Positions 43,437-51,583 of a stretch of DNA of 64,000 nucleotides are shown here, in pieces. The notes beneath the pieces were generated by a model. The model worked only from the letters and a program-made list of their open reading frames with translations, had not been told where the DNA came from and searched no databases. How positions within the stretch are numbered: position 1 is the first letter of the stretch; every line of letters starts with the position of its first letter. The position numbers and the translations under genes are program-made. Source of the DNA: Clostridiales bacterium FE2011 (GTDB lineage Bacteria > Bacillota > Clostridia > Christensenellales > Aristaeellaceae); contig CP069418.1 of the NCBI GenBank assembly GCA_017569305.1, forward strand, positions 2,108,001 to 2,172,000, read 5' to 3'.

Positions 43437-43646
43437 ATGAACTCAATTGAATTTGGTCAGTTATGTAGACCATTTAATGTTGCCTATCGTGATCTGTTTG
43501 GTACTATTCCTGTTCCTTCTGAATATGCTTGTACAAGAGAGCAATTTCTTAAAGCTCTAAAACAGGCTGTCAGTGAAAAGAAAATGATTGAAACATATTT
43601 ACTTAAACGCACTTATCATAATGATGGACGATTGGAGGAAGAATAA
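43437..43646 (+). CDS. Small conserved-looking protein of the toxin cassette
   Basis: 69 residues, soluble, starting MNSIEFGQLCRPFNVAYRDLFG and ending in a charged tail. AAAGGAGG is 9 nt before the ATG. It sits 15 bp after the metallopeptidase toxin and overlaps the next start (TAATG), the position where an immunity protein or chaperone is often found. No family recognised. Confidence 0.6.
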   Translation: MNSIEFGQLCRPFNVAYRDLFGTIPVPSEYACTREQFLKALKQAVSEKKMIETYLLKRTYHNDGRLEEE

Positions 43647-44833
43647 TGGCTTTGTTCAAGAAAAATCCCAATGAAGTGGCTTACACTGGTGGAAAGAAGC
43701 ATTGGGCTGACGTTATAAAGAATACGGGCCCCGGTGAATTGTTGATTTGGCGTCAGCCGGAGGAAGACTTCAACACAAATTCAACCGTCATTGTTATGCC
43801 TGGTGAAGAAGCCATCTTTATTAAAGGTGGGACTGTGGAGCAGGTGTTTCAAAATGGCACATATAAGTTATCAACTGAAAACTATCCGTTTATCAGCAGA
43901 CTGAGAAATGCCTTTACTGGTGGAATTAGCACGTTTAACTGTGTTGTTTACTTTGTCCGGAAAGCAGATAGCCAGGAAATTAGATGGGGAACAGATAGTC
44001 CAATACAGGTTCGAGATAAGGTTTGGGGTGTTCGGACAGACGCAAAAGTTCGGGGGGCTTATAAAGTACGGATTATTAATCCTGCAAAGTTTCTCGAAAA
44101 GCTTGTAGGAAATAATGTGCCTTATCAGCTTCAGGAGGATCTTTATAAATATTTTTCTACCGAGTTTCAAGGTAAAATCAAAACTGGCATATCCAAGTTT
44201 TTGAACAGTTTAGATCAGGAATTAATAGGTATTGATGCTTACATAGATGAGCTGTCTGATAAAATTGAACCATATATTGATGAAGCTCTGGATGACTATG
44301 GTTTGAAATGTGTTAAATTCTCATTGGCCGGGCTGGATATAGATACAACAAAATATGATGTCATCGATCAGTCGCAGATGGAACTGATTGCGCGTCAAAG
44401 AGGGTATACTGGCGATAAAGTGGGTTTAGAAATACTTGGAACAGATTGGGGAAGAGTAAAAGGCGCTGAAATTCTTCGAGATATGGCTAATAATCCTGGC
44501 GCGGGAGGGACGGCTGCAGCAGGAGCGGGTCTGGGAATGGGAATAGGCGCAGCAGGAGCATTTGGTGCAATAGCTCAGCAAGTATTTGCTCCGGCATATA
44601 ACGGGTTTGCACCTCAGACACCGCAACCATATCAACAACCTACGTCTGGAAGATTTGGACAGGTTTCCCAGAATCAATCAGCTACATCCCAAACGTCCGT
44701 ACAGAGTTCTGCTTCATCAAGCGACAGAGTAACAAAATTGCGTGAATTAAAAACTATGCTTGATGAGGGGTTGATTGATCAAGCAGAATATGATGCTACC
44801 AAAGCTGATATTCTTCGGGAAATGAGGGGATAA
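43646..44833 (+). CDS. SPFH-domain protein with C-terminal SHOCT
   Basis: 395 residues. Residues about 20-260 form an SPFH/virion-core-like domain (GELLIWRQPEEDFNTNSTVIV, PFISRLRNAFTGG, DKIEPYIDEALDDYGLKC). A Gly/Ala-rich stretch (about 285-310) and a Gln/Pro/Ser linker follow, then a SHOCT motif (KLRELKTMLDEGLIDQAEYD, about 360-395). SPFH proteins oligomerise at membranes; SHOCT mediates oligomer contacts. Start overlaps the preceding stop. In the cassette it may organise the membrane site of the ATPase. Confidence 0.85.
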   Translation: MALFKKNPNEVAYTGGKKHWADVIKNTGPGELLIWRQPEEDFNTNSTVIVMPGEEAIFIKGGTVEQVFQNGTYKLSTENYPFISRLRNAFTGGISTFNCVVYFVRKADSQEIRWGTDSPIQVRDKVWGVRTDAKVRGAYKVRIINPAKFLEKLVGNNVPYQLQEDLYKYFSTEFQGKIKTGISKFLNSLDQELIGIDAYIDELSDKIEPYIDEALDDYGLKCVKFSLAGLDIDTTKYDVIDQSQMELIARQRGYTGDKVGLEILGTDWGRVKGAEILRDMANNPGAGGTAAAGAGLGMGIGAAGAFGAIAQQVFAPAYNGFAPQTPQPYQQPTSGRFGQVSQNQSATSQTSVQSSASSSDRVTKLRELKTMLDEGLIDQAEYDATKADILREMRG

Positions 44834-44835
44834 AA

Positions 44836-45516
44836 ATGGAGAAAAAAAAGATTCAAAGTATTATATTGTCGGCGGTTTTTCTAGTTGTATTTAATGCTGT
44901 TTTTTTCCTGGTAATAGAGAATAACCCTCCCACTTCTGTTTGGATTGCATATTCTTTTATTCACTTGTCATATATATTACTACTTATTGTACCCCTCTTT
45001 GTTGTGAAGAGCTCAAGTTCCTCTGTATTTGGATTCTCTTTATATACGATTGCCTCAATTTACTTTTTTGTTGAGTTATTATTTGGCATAGTGATTATTA
45101 TATTCAAACCAACATCGTATCAGTGGTCCTTGATTATTCATCTTGTTATTACCGGTATATTTGCCACGCTTTTTTTATCACATTTAATAGTCAACGAAAA
45201 AAGTGCTGAAAGCATTAAAAGGCATGAACAAGAAGTATTCTTTGTGAAGGATTGTTCTTCGAGAATTACAATGCTGATTGGAAAAACAAATGACAAATCA
45301 ACAAACAAAGCAATTGAAAAGCTATATGATTTAATACATTCAAGTCCATCAAAATCCAGCTCTTCTGTTCGTACAATTGAGAACAACATTAGTATTCTTA
45401 TTGATGACTTATCCAAATCTGTCAATAATGATGACTCTGAAAGCACTTTGCAAATCATCAAACAGATTGAACAAGCTATTGATGAACGTAATAGAAGAAT
45501 TGGAATAAGCCAATAA
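44836..45516 (+). CDS. Membrane protein with cytoplasmic helical tail
   Basis: 226 residues: four hydrophobic helices in residues 8-125 and then a soluble, Ser/Lys-rich helical tail (about 130-226) with repeated short Ser-Lys stretches (SSPSKSSSSVRTIENN). Starts 2 bp after the SPFH gene stop. Last gene of the AT-rich cassette. No family recognised. Confidence 0.7.
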   Translation: MEKKKIQSIILSAVFLVVFNAVFFLVIENNPPTSVWIAYSFIHLSYILLLIVPLFVVKSSSSSVFGFSLYTIASIYFFVELLFGIVIIIFKPTSYQWSLIIHLVITGIFATLFLSHLIVNEKSAESIKRHEQEVFFVKDCSSRITMLIGKTNDKSTNKAIEKLYDLIHSSPSKSSSSVRTIENNISILIDDLSKSVNNDDSESTLQIIKQIEQAIDERNRRIGISQ

Positions 45517-45600
45517 TAGATAAAAGCAAAACTAATGAACCTATCGATCTATCTGAAACAAAGAAACAGTTATTTCGATGAGCCTTTGGTCATTTTTTCC

Positions 45601-45629
45601 TTGACCGGAAACAAAGGGCGTGATATAAT
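45601..45629 (+). promoter_or_regulatory. Promoter of tRNA-Val
   Basis: TTGACC and TATAAT separated by 17 bp, 19 bp before the tRNA start: a near-consensus housekeeping promoter. Confidence 0.85.
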
Positions 45630-45648
45630 GCCTTTCGTTCCCGGTTAT

Positions 45649-45721
45649 GGTCTGTTGGCTCAGTTGGTAGAGCACATCGTTCACATCGATGGGGTCACTG
45701 GTTCGAGTCCAGTACAGACCA
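45649..45721 (+). tRNA. tRNA-Val (CAC)
   Basis: Complete cloverleaf: acceptor GGTCTGT/ACAGACC, D arm GCTC/GAGC, anticodon arm CATCG/TTCACAT/CGATG (anticodon CAC), variable loop GGGTC, T arm ACTGG/TTCGAGT/CCAGT, discriminator A. No encoded CCA. Its 3' part is repeated 7.3 kb downstream and its anticodon arm recurs in three insertion-bearing elements. Confidence 0.88.
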
Positions 45722-45761
45722 CACGGAATAAGGATCACCTTCGTGGTGATCCTTTTTTCGT
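45705..45761 (+). repeat. 57-bp direct repeat, left copy
   Basis: From the T-loop GAGTCC of tRNA-Val through its terminator. Identical to 53005-53061. Candidate attachment-site duplication marking the left end of a 7.3-kb segment. Confidence 0.75.
45731..45758 (+). terminator. Rho-independent terminator of tRNA-Val
   Basis: AGGATCACC (45731-45739) and GGTGATCCT (45745-45753) followed by a T run; repeated exactly at 53031-53058. Confidence 0.9.
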
Positions 45762-45925
45762 ATCGCCTGTGGCGATCTCAGAACCAGCAGACCCGGGATG
45801 TGAAACATCGACGGGGGAAAGCCGCCGAGGACTATATATATTCTGAGTCAATGATACTGCCTGCTTGGAGTGTATCGCCCTGTTTGTTTTCATACATAAA
45901 TAGGAGAATTGGAAATTTGTGACTT

Positions 45926-47425
45926 TTATTTTCGCTGTTTTGCTTTTCGGAAAGAGTCTTGCCGAGCTTTAATGGCGGCATCCAGTTCGTCTTTGTTAAT
46001 ATGTGCGTTATCAAGCGGTCCGTTTCTCACTAGAGTGTATCCTTTGCTTAGGCCGAATTCTTCATCCGATACTTTTGCCATCGCATTCAAAGATTTTTTC
46101 ACACTGATGCCACCGGTGTGTTTGAAAGCCGCATTGATTTCGGTTGGAATGGCCCGAACGGTTTTTCGGTCGCCACATTCGTGCCACGTCAGGTTATGAT
46201 CTTGCATGTATTTCTGAACACGTTGCGTTGACCACACTTCTCCTGTTTCTTTGCTCAGCCGCTGAGCTGCTGCAGAAGCTGCTTTGGTATATGTACCGTT
46301 TGATCCGTCTCTTTTGTCTGAGAATGAATCCAGTTCAACATGCTGTATAAATGAATCCTCATACTTGGAAAAATCAGGCTCTTTGTTATAATATTCGATT
46401 CCATCTTCGATATTATATTTGTCAATAATATCTTGATAGGTTACTGTATGTATTTTTCCTCCTTTTTGCCAGGTTACCGTGCTGTTAGCATCCGGGATCC
46501 ATTTGCTGTTTCCCTTTTCTCCTTCCCAATGACCATGTGATTTTGGCAAGACGGATGCGGTAACATTTTGGTCGACTATATCTTTGACAAGCTCAGCTGT
46601 TTTCTTTTCGGAAGATTCTGTACTGTTTGCTTCAGAAGCATTATTGGCATCTGAATTGCTTGCATTCCCAAAAGGATGCTCAGAATTTGGAATATCATAT
46701 TCTGTGTTATTGTCCGCTTTTTTCGGCTCACTGTCAGATTTGTTTGTGTCTGCATTGTAAGATTCTGTAGAATCTGTATTAATGTTTTTGATATCTCCAA
46801 CCTCAGCATCTGTAACTTCTGCATAATCTCCTGTTTCGGAACTATCGATATTCTCGAATTCAGGACATGATTCGACTATCTCATTCAGGATGTCGGGCAA
46901 TTCATCTATTATATCTTCATCAGGATCAAATGGATGCTCTTCTGTATCAGTGATTTTTATATCTTCGAGTTTCTGCTCCGAACTTAAATCAAGATTATAT
47001 TCTGTATAAATATTTTCATCTAATAATATAGGAATATCATTATCAAGATCTTCAATACTATCTTCCGTTAAATCGTAAAAGTCCTCTGTGCCTTCGATAT
47101 CAAACAAAGTATCTTCCATGTGGTTTTTTTCTTTCAAGTATTTTGAAGCACCATTCGAATCTGATAAGGATTCCTCTATTTCAATGTATTCAGCTTCTTC
47201 AAACTCAAGCTCAGGGAGTGTACCTGAATCAATGTCTTCTGAAAAATCATCTTCCATTATGGACGAGGTATTCCCGTCTATACTGTCAGTATTCTCATCA
47301 AGTATTGTTTCCCAGTCATCTATATTACCTGAAGAAGTGTCTTCAATATCTGTGTACTCAGAACAGGAAGAAATGTCAGACATGTCTGTATCGAAATCAG
47401 AAGTGTCATCATAAAACTTACCCAT
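45926..47425 (-). CDS. Acidic N-terminus polymorphic toxin with HNH/WHE-type nuclease domain
   Basis: 499 residues from the ATG at 47425 (GGAG 8 nt upstream). Residues 1-300 are Asp/Glu/Ser-rich and disordered (MGKFYDDTSDFDTDMSD...). The C-terminal about 180 residues carry GHWEGEKGNSKWIPD, YMQDHNLTWHECGD, IPTEINAAFKHTGGIS, the pattern of HNH/EndoVII-type toxin nucleases (conserved W-H-E, then P-x-x-I-N and H-T-G-G). It probably cleaves DNA or RNA of a competitor. No immunity gene is obvious beside it. The acidic N-terminus matches the metallopeptidase protein at 41316 in style, suggesting a common export route. Confidence 0.8.
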   Translation of the reverse strand: MGKFYDDTSDFDTDMSDISSCSEYTDIEDTSSGNIDDWETILDENTDSIDGNTSSIMEDDFSEDIDSGTLPELEFEEAEYIEIEESLSDSNGASKYLKEKNHMEDTLFDIEGTEDFYDLTEDSIEDLDNDIPILLDENIYTEYNLDLSSEQKLEDIKITDTEEHPFDPDEDIIDELPDILNEIVESCPEFENIDSSETGDYAEVTDAEVGDIKNINTDSTESYNADTNKSDSEPKKADNNTEYDIPNSEHPFGNASNSDANNASEANSTESSEKKTAELVKDIVDQNVTASVLPKSHGHWEGEKGNSKWIPDANSTVTWQKGGKIHTVTYQDIIDKYNIEDGIEYYNKEPDFSKYEDSFIQHVELDSFSDKRDGSNGTYTKAASAAAQRLSKETGEVWSTQRVQKYMQDHNLTWHECGDRKTVRAIPTEINAAFKHTGGISVKKSLNAMAKVSDEEFGLSKGYTLVRNGPLDNAHINKDELDAAIKARQDSFRKAKQRK

Positions 47426-47895
47426 TGTTTTACTCCGTTTCTGCAAATTCAAAGTCTTTTATGTGTGAGGAAAGGGCAACCAGGCTTTTTTCTTTAATAG
47501 CATAATATGGTAGTAATGGAAAAGTTTCTGGTTGAGGGGTATTGTATATAAACTCCTTTGTGATGAAAAGTCTTATTCACACATCGGGTTTTAGCATGTG
47601 TTCTGACATATATTGTGATCAGGATATCTCCCATTTATTTATGATGCTGAGAATGTGATTTCGTGAATCGGTTTGATTTAAAAGTAATTATCGGATCGAG
47701 CATTTTTTGTTTGGTCTATATTATCATAATCAAATCTTCTTTTTCAATTATCAACTAAGTTTTTCGCTAGTATAATATGATCGTCTTTAATATACACACA
47801 CCTACATACCTCTCCTGAAAATGAAAAGTCTCATATTTCAAGAGGGTAAGGGAATCTTTTGCATATCAAAAGTTTGATGATTTGAATATGCGGGT

Positions 47896-48059
47896 AGAGC
47901 ACATCGTTCACATCGACGGGGCAAACGAAGGAAACGTCTCCCCAGTGGGGAGTGCCGAAGGCAAGTGCCCTGAGTTTGTTAGCGTGAAAGGGAGAATGAA
48001 GCCTGCCCCAAGGGCTTCAGGCGACCATTGAACGAACGGAATACTGGTTCGAGTCCAAC
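47896..48059 (+). ncRNA. tRNA-Val-like element with 120-nt insertion, copy A
   Basis: AGAGC, anticodon arm CATCG/TTCACAT/CGACG and GGG of tRNA-Val, then a 120-nt insert (47922-48041), then TACTGGTTCGAGTCC. The 5' acceptor half is absent; the 3' side continues into another tRNA-like end (AACTGTCACCACC). Relative to copies B and C the insert hairpin TGTC/GACA is TGCC/GGCA, a compensatory change. A terminator follows. The 47.43-47.89 kb gap before it shows only AT-rich sequence. Confidence 0.6.
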
Positions 48060-48075
48060 TGTCACCACCACGAAT

Positions 48076-48114
48076 CCGGTGGGCGTTCAAGATCAACGCC
48101 TACCGGTTTTTTTT
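48076..48114 (+). terminator. Terminator after copy A
   Basis: CCGGTGGGCGTT and AACGCCTACCGG form a 12-bp stem with one G-T pair, followed by eight T. Confidence 0.88.
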
Positions 48115-48198
48115 GCGTACCCCTCTAGGGTACGCACTTTTCGAAGTCAGGAGTACGCACTTTTTTGTCAGAGGGGTACGCAAAAAGGGTACGCAGAT
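48115..48198. repeat. TGCGTACCC repeats
   Basis: Four to five copies of GGGTACGCA (TGCGTACCC on the other strand), the first two forming a palindrome around TCTA. They lie between copy A and the 3' flank of the deaminase gene, matching the position of the TGAACACCC repeats near copy C. Confidence 0.6.
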
Positions 48199-48262
48199 CA
48201 CCTGAAAACTGCATACCCTTGTAAGGCGACTCGTTCACATCAACCAATGACCGTTAGTCCGC

Positions 48263-48310
48263 ATAACTTCCGAAATTCCTTACAAACAAGTATCCCGACC
48301 AACTGGAATC
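48263..48310 (-). repeat. 48-bp conserved gene-end repeat, copy 1
   Basis: Immediately after the deaminase stop on the minus strand. Contains CCAGTTGGTCGGGATACTTG and TTTGTAAGGA; about 40 of 46 positions match the segment at 52524-52571, which also directly follows a stop codon. Confidence 0.7.
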
Positions 48311-48311
48311 T

Positions 48312-48704
48312 TTATTTATGCCGTGGATATTCTGGCATTAATTCAATCAATCTTTCTGTGCGTCCTTCTTTATCCAATAGGATTTCAATGTTTTCCACAT
48401 CGCCGCCTAAATGCATCATAAATTCTCTGCAAATACCACAAGACGGAATAATGTTGCCATCTTTATATACTGAAACCACTTTTGTAATTTCACTTTCTCC
48501 ATATGTAAGCATTGTTGATAGAGCATTTCTTTCAGCACACATTCCTATAGAGCCATCAGTATCTATACATATTCCTTTGTAAATATTTCCCTTTTTTGTG
48601 AGCACGGCAGATGCCACACTTCCTACCCACATTTTATTCGAAACATCATGAGGATTCAAAACACTCATAGCTTCCTCATATAGTCTTTCCCATTCTTTGT
48701 CCAT
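48312..48704 (-). CDS. Cytidine/blasticidin-S-type deaminase
   Basis: 130 residues. Zinc-dependent deaminase motifs CAERNAL and SCGICREFM are present in the usual spacing. The family removes the amino group from cytidine, deoxycytidine or nucleoside antibiotics such as blasticidin S; the substrate here is not certain. The start at 48704 has GGGGG 7 nt upstream; a longer frame upstream is unsupported. Lies inside the 7.3-kb tRNA-Val-bounded segment as a single gene ending in a 48-bp conserved flank, as if carried as a cassette. Confidence 0.85.
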   Translation of the reverse strand: MDKEWERLYEEAMSVLNPHDVSNKMWVGSVASAVLTKKGNIYKGICIDTDGSIGMCAERNALSTMLTYGESEITKVVSVYKDGNIIPSCGICREFMMHLGGDVENIEILLDKEGRTERLIELMPEYPRHK

Positions 48705-48909
48705 CGTTTTTCCCCCTAATAAATCCCAATTGGCCTTAGTCAATAATTTCAAAAGATATTTTGGCAAGCCCATACTGGCTACCGATCCCAATTTTAACAT
48801 ATCCTCTGGATTTTTGACAGAAAACTTTCGCTGCTGTCATTAACCCAACCTTCGCCTTGGACTTGAACGTCATACTATATGTTGCATAGCCATCATAATT
48901 TATATACAC

Positions 48910-49101
48910 GGTGGCATGGCTCAGTCGGTAGAGCACATCGTTCACATCGACGGGGCAAACGAAGGAAACGTCTCCCCAGTGGGGAGTGTCGAAGACAAGT
49001 GACTTGAGTTTGTTGGCGTGAAAGGAAGAATGAAGCCTGCTCCAAAGGCTTCAGGCGACCATTGAACGAACGGAACACAGGTTCGAGTCCTGTTGCGACC
49101 A
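48910..49101 (+). ncRNA. tRNA-Val (CAC) candidate interrupted by 120-nt insertion, copy B
   Basis: Acceptor GGTGGCA/TGCGACC (one G-G mismatch), D arm GCTC/GAGC, anticodon arm CATCG/TTCACAT/CGACG, T arm ACAGG/TTCGAGT/CCTGT, discriminator A. In the variable loop a 120-nt insert (48956-49075) replaces the normal junction; removing it leaves a 72-nt tRNA. Insert hairpins: CTCCCC/GGGGAG, TGTC/GACA, TGAAGCCT/AGGCTTCA, and CAAAC pairing with GTTTG. TGAACGA near the insert end can pair with TCGTTCA of the anticodon arm. Confidence 0.65.
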
Positions 49102-49108
49102 CCAACCC

Positions 49109-49147
49109 AAGAAAGTCCTTGAGAAATCAGGGACTTTCTTCTTTTTT
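49109..49147 (+). terminator. Terminator after copy B
   Basis: AAGAAAGTCC and GGACTTTCTT form a 10-bp stem, followed by CTTTTTT. Confidence 0.88.
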
Positions 49148-49316
49148 GTCTTCTCCCCCGGGGCGTTCAAATCCTCCCCGCAAGAGCGTTTTTTCATGAT
49201 GTAAACGGTTTGCTCCGTCAACATGGCTACGCGATTTTCGCGTAGCTCTATTGGCAGTCATACCGTCATTTTCGGTTTTCGTAGATGTAAACGGAATGAC
49301 GGATACCGACAAAAAT

Positions 49317-49357
49317 CCCGCGGGGAGTTTTCTGCTGCTCCCCGTGGGCTATTTTAT
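49317..49357 (+). terminator. Terminator-like hairpin
   Basis: CCCGCGGGGAG and CTCCCCGTGGG pair (one G-T) with a 10-nt loop and a T-rich tail. Between it and 49.15 kb are a CTACGCG/CGCGTAG hairpin and two GATGTAAACGG repeats but no gene; at 49393-49491 a 32-codon frame without a ribosome site is probably a gene fragment. Confidence 0.6.
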
Positions 49358-49487
49358 TTCTACCTCAGGCTACCACGCCGATGCACTGCTTCATGCTGAT
49401 TCGGAGCCGGATCAAGGTCAAGCGCTACGCAGTCATCAACATCAACAAGGGATTCCTCATGTTCATATCACTCCTTGCAATTTCTCA

Positions 49488-49541
49488 TTGACAGAAAAAC
49501 TCCTATATGGTACAATTTCAAAGTACTACTATGTAGGAGTT
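49488..49541 (+). promoter_or_regulatory. Promoter and dyad operator of the marR-type gene
   Basis: TTGACA (49488-49493) and TACAAT (49511-49516), 17-bp spacer. AACTCCTATAT (49498-49508) and ATGTAGGAGTT (49531-49541) form an 11-bp inverted repeat around the -10 and start site, the right arm holding the ribosome site. Likely autorepression site of the MarR protein. Confidence 0.8.
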
Positions 49542-49547
49542 GTTTTC

Positions 49548-49985
49548 ATGGTAACGAACGGCGGTTTTCTGGTCACAAAGATCAAGCAGCTGGGTGACCG
49601 TATCTTTGAAAAAGTGCTGGCCGAAAAAGGCGTTGACGCCTTCAACGGCGCACAGGGACGGATCCTGTATGTCCTCTGGCAGCAGGACGGCGTGCCGATC
49701 AAAACAATCTCTGAAACATGCGGTCTTGCCATCACATCCCTGACCACAATGCTGGAGCGCATGGAACGCCAGGGCCTGCTCCGCAGAGAGCCTGACAGCC
49801 GGGACAAGCGGAAGACCCTGTTGTTCCTGACCGATAAAGCCAGAGCGCTGAAGGCCGACTATGACGCCGTTTCCGACCAGATGGGGGCGCTATATTATCA
49901 GGATTTCACGGATGATGAAGTCCGGCAGTTTGAGGAATACCTGCAGCGGATACAGCGGAATCTGGAGGAGAAGCTAAAGTCATGA
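49548..49985 (+). CDS. MarR-family regulator of a radical SAM pair module
   Basis: 145 residues with the winged-helix core of MarR proteins (QGRILYVLWQQDGVPIKTIS, SLTTMLERMERQGLLRREPD, DKRKTLLFLTDKA). Start at the ATG after TAGGAG; the frame is open far upstream without signals. Its stop overlaps the next start (ATGA). In databases this order, MarR then two radical SAM proteins, is a recurring mobile module. It probably represses the operon through the dyad in its promoter. Confidence 0.9.
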   Translation: MVTNGGFLVTKIKQLGDRIFEKVLAEKGVDAFNGAQGRILYVLWQQDGVPIKTISETCGLAITSLTTMLERMERQGLLRREPDSRDKRKTLLFLTDKARALKADYDAVSDQMGALYYQDFTDDEVRQFEEYLQRIQRNLEEKLKS

Positions 49986-50683
49986 GCGTATGCATCAAGG
50001 ATCTGATCCAGAACATGAACCTGGTGATCGGTTGTACGGTGGGCTGTCCGTACTGCTACGCGCGAAACAATGTGAAGCGTTATCACATGATCGATGATTT
50101 CTCACAGCCGGAGTTCTTTCCGGGCAAGCTGCGATTGATGGACAAGCCCCGCCCGCAGAACTTCCTGCTGACGGGCATGAGCGACCTGGCGGGTTGGAAA
50201 CCGGAATGGCGTGAGGCGGTCTTTACGAAGATCCGCGAGAACCCCCAGCACCAGTTCCTCTTCCTCAGCAAGCGTCCCGACCTGCTGGATTTCAGCACCG
50301 ACCTGGACAATGCCTGGTTTGGCGTCACAGTTACCCGAAAAGCAGAGCTCTGGCGCATCGACGCGCTGCGGAAAAATGTAAAAGCCGGACATTATCACGT
50401 AACCTTCGAGCCGCTCTTCGATGATCCGGGCACGGTAGATCTGTCCGGTATCGACTGGATCGTCGTCGGCACCATGACCGGAGCGCAGAGCCGGAAGATT
50501 CACACCGAGCCCGCATGGGCTTGTTCCCTGACAGAGCAGGCGCATAACGGTCACATCCCCGTTTTCTGGAAAGAGGATCTCGTTCCCATCATGGGTGAAG
50601 AACAGATGATCCAGGAACTGCCGGGAGCATTCAATCATGTATTGGAGGAGCAGAGAACATGGAGCAGCCGGAAATCAAAGTAG
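49982..50683 (+). CDS. Radical SAM protein, first of a mobile pair
   Basis: 233 residues. CTVGCPYCYARN gives the C-x3-C-x2-C cluster motif near residue 18. The rest resembles the DUF5131/SPL-like radical SAM group (FLLTGMSDLAGWKPEW, FLFLSKRPDLLDF, WFGVTVTRKAE, FEPLFDDPG). Reaction unknown. Overlaps the marR gene by 4 bp and the second radical SAM gene by 25 bp, so the three are tightly coupled. Confidence 0.88.
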   Translation: MSVCIKDLIQNMNLVIGCTVGCPYCYARNNVKRYHMIDDFSQPEFFPGKLRLMDKPRPQNFLLTGMSDLAGWKPEWREAVFTKIRENPQHQFLFLSKRPDLLDFSTDLDNAWFGVTVTRKAELWRIDALRKNVKAGHYHVTFEPLFDDPGTVDLSGIDWIVVGTMTGAQSRKIHTEPAWACSLTEQAHNGHIPVFWKEDLVPIMGEEQMIQELPGAFNHVLEEQRTWSSRKSK

Positions 50684-51582
50684 GATTTGTCCAGACGAAG
50701 AGCATCATGACCAAGTCGAATGGGCCGCTGGGCGGGTATTCGGTCAACCCGTATGTGGGCTGTCCCCATGCCTGCAAATACTGCTATGCCAGCTTTATGA
50801 AGCGGTTTACCGGGCATACCGAGGATTGGGGCACCTTCATGGATGTGAAGGAATGGCCCGCCATCACCAATCCGCAGAAATATGCCGGGCAGAAGGTGAT
50901 CGTCGGCACGGTGACCGACGGATATAACCCGTTGGAGGAGAAGTTCGGAAAGACCCGCCTTCTTCTGGAACAGCTGAAGGACAGCGGCGCGGATATCCTG
51001 ATCTGCACCAAATCCGATCTCGTCCTGCGGGATATGGATCTGCTGACGGAGATCAACAAGCGGAACCGGCTGACGGTTTCATGGTCAGTGAACACGCTGG
51101 ATGAAAAATTCAAAAACGATATGGACGCGGCGGTCAGCATCGAAAGACGTCTCGCGGCTATGAAGCAGGTCTACGACGCGGGCATCCGGACGGTATGCTT
51201 CATTTCGCCGGTATTTCCCGGGATCACGGACATTGAGGCGATCTTCGAACGGGCGAAGGATCAGTGCGACCTGGTCTGGCTGGAGAACCTGAACCTGCGC
51301 GGCGGATTCAAGAAGACGATCATGGACTATATCGCGGCGAAGTATCCGCATCTGATGCCGCTGTATGAGGAGATCTACGGAAAGCGGAATCGCGGCTATT
51401 TTGAAGCCCTCGAAAAGAAAGCCGAAGAGATGGCTCACAGATACGGCTGCCGCTTCGTGGATAATGAAACGCCCTACGAGCGCGTACCGCAGGGGCATCC
51501 GACCATCGTGGACTACTTCTATCATGAAGAGGTTCGAGGCTCCCAGAATACGGGAGTTCGAAATAAGAAGGAGGAAAACTGA
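50659..51582 (+). CDS. Radical SAM protein, second of a mobile pair
   Basis: 307 residues. C-x3-C-x2-C motif in YVGCPHACKYCYA (near 35-42), followed by VGTVTDGYNPLEEKFGKTR and ICTKSDLVLRDMDLL, the layout of SplB-like radical SAM proteins. Pairs with the preceding protein; the pair is known from mobile regions of many bacteria but its substrate is not established. GAGCAGAG-type weak ribosome site within the preceding gene implies coupling. Confidence 0.9.
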   Translation: MEQPEIKVGFVQTKSIMTKSNGPLGGYSVNPYVGCPHACKYCYASFMKRFTGHTEDWGTFMDVKEWPAITNPQKYAGQKVIVGTVTDGYNPLEEKFGKTRLLLEQLKDSGADILICTKSDLVLRDMDLLTEINKRNRLTVSWSVNTLDEKFKNDMDAAVSIERRLAAMKQVYDAGIRTVCFISPVFPGITDIEAIFERAKDQCDLVWLENLNLRGGFKKTIMDYIAAKYPHLMPLYEEIYGKRNRGYFEALEKKAEEMAHRYGCRFVDNETPYERVPQGHPTIVDYFYHEEVRGSQNTGVRNKKEEN

Positions 51583-51583
51583 C

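Noticed and set aside
47922..49075. Group I or group II intron for the 120-nt tRNA insert
   Set aside because: The insert is too short for either catalytic core, no domain V or P7-like motif is seen, and it lies in the variable loop rather than the anticodon loop. A novel or non-splicing element remains open.
48893..49105. Minus-strand frame over copy B (and the similar one over copy C)
   Set aside because: It is the reverse complement of tRNA and insert sequence and has no ribosome site; it recurs only because the RNA element recurs.
49251..49547. Extended N-terminus for the MarR protein
   Set aside because: The frame crosses a terminator, promoter and operator; the ATG at 49548 has a proper ribosome site and matches family length.
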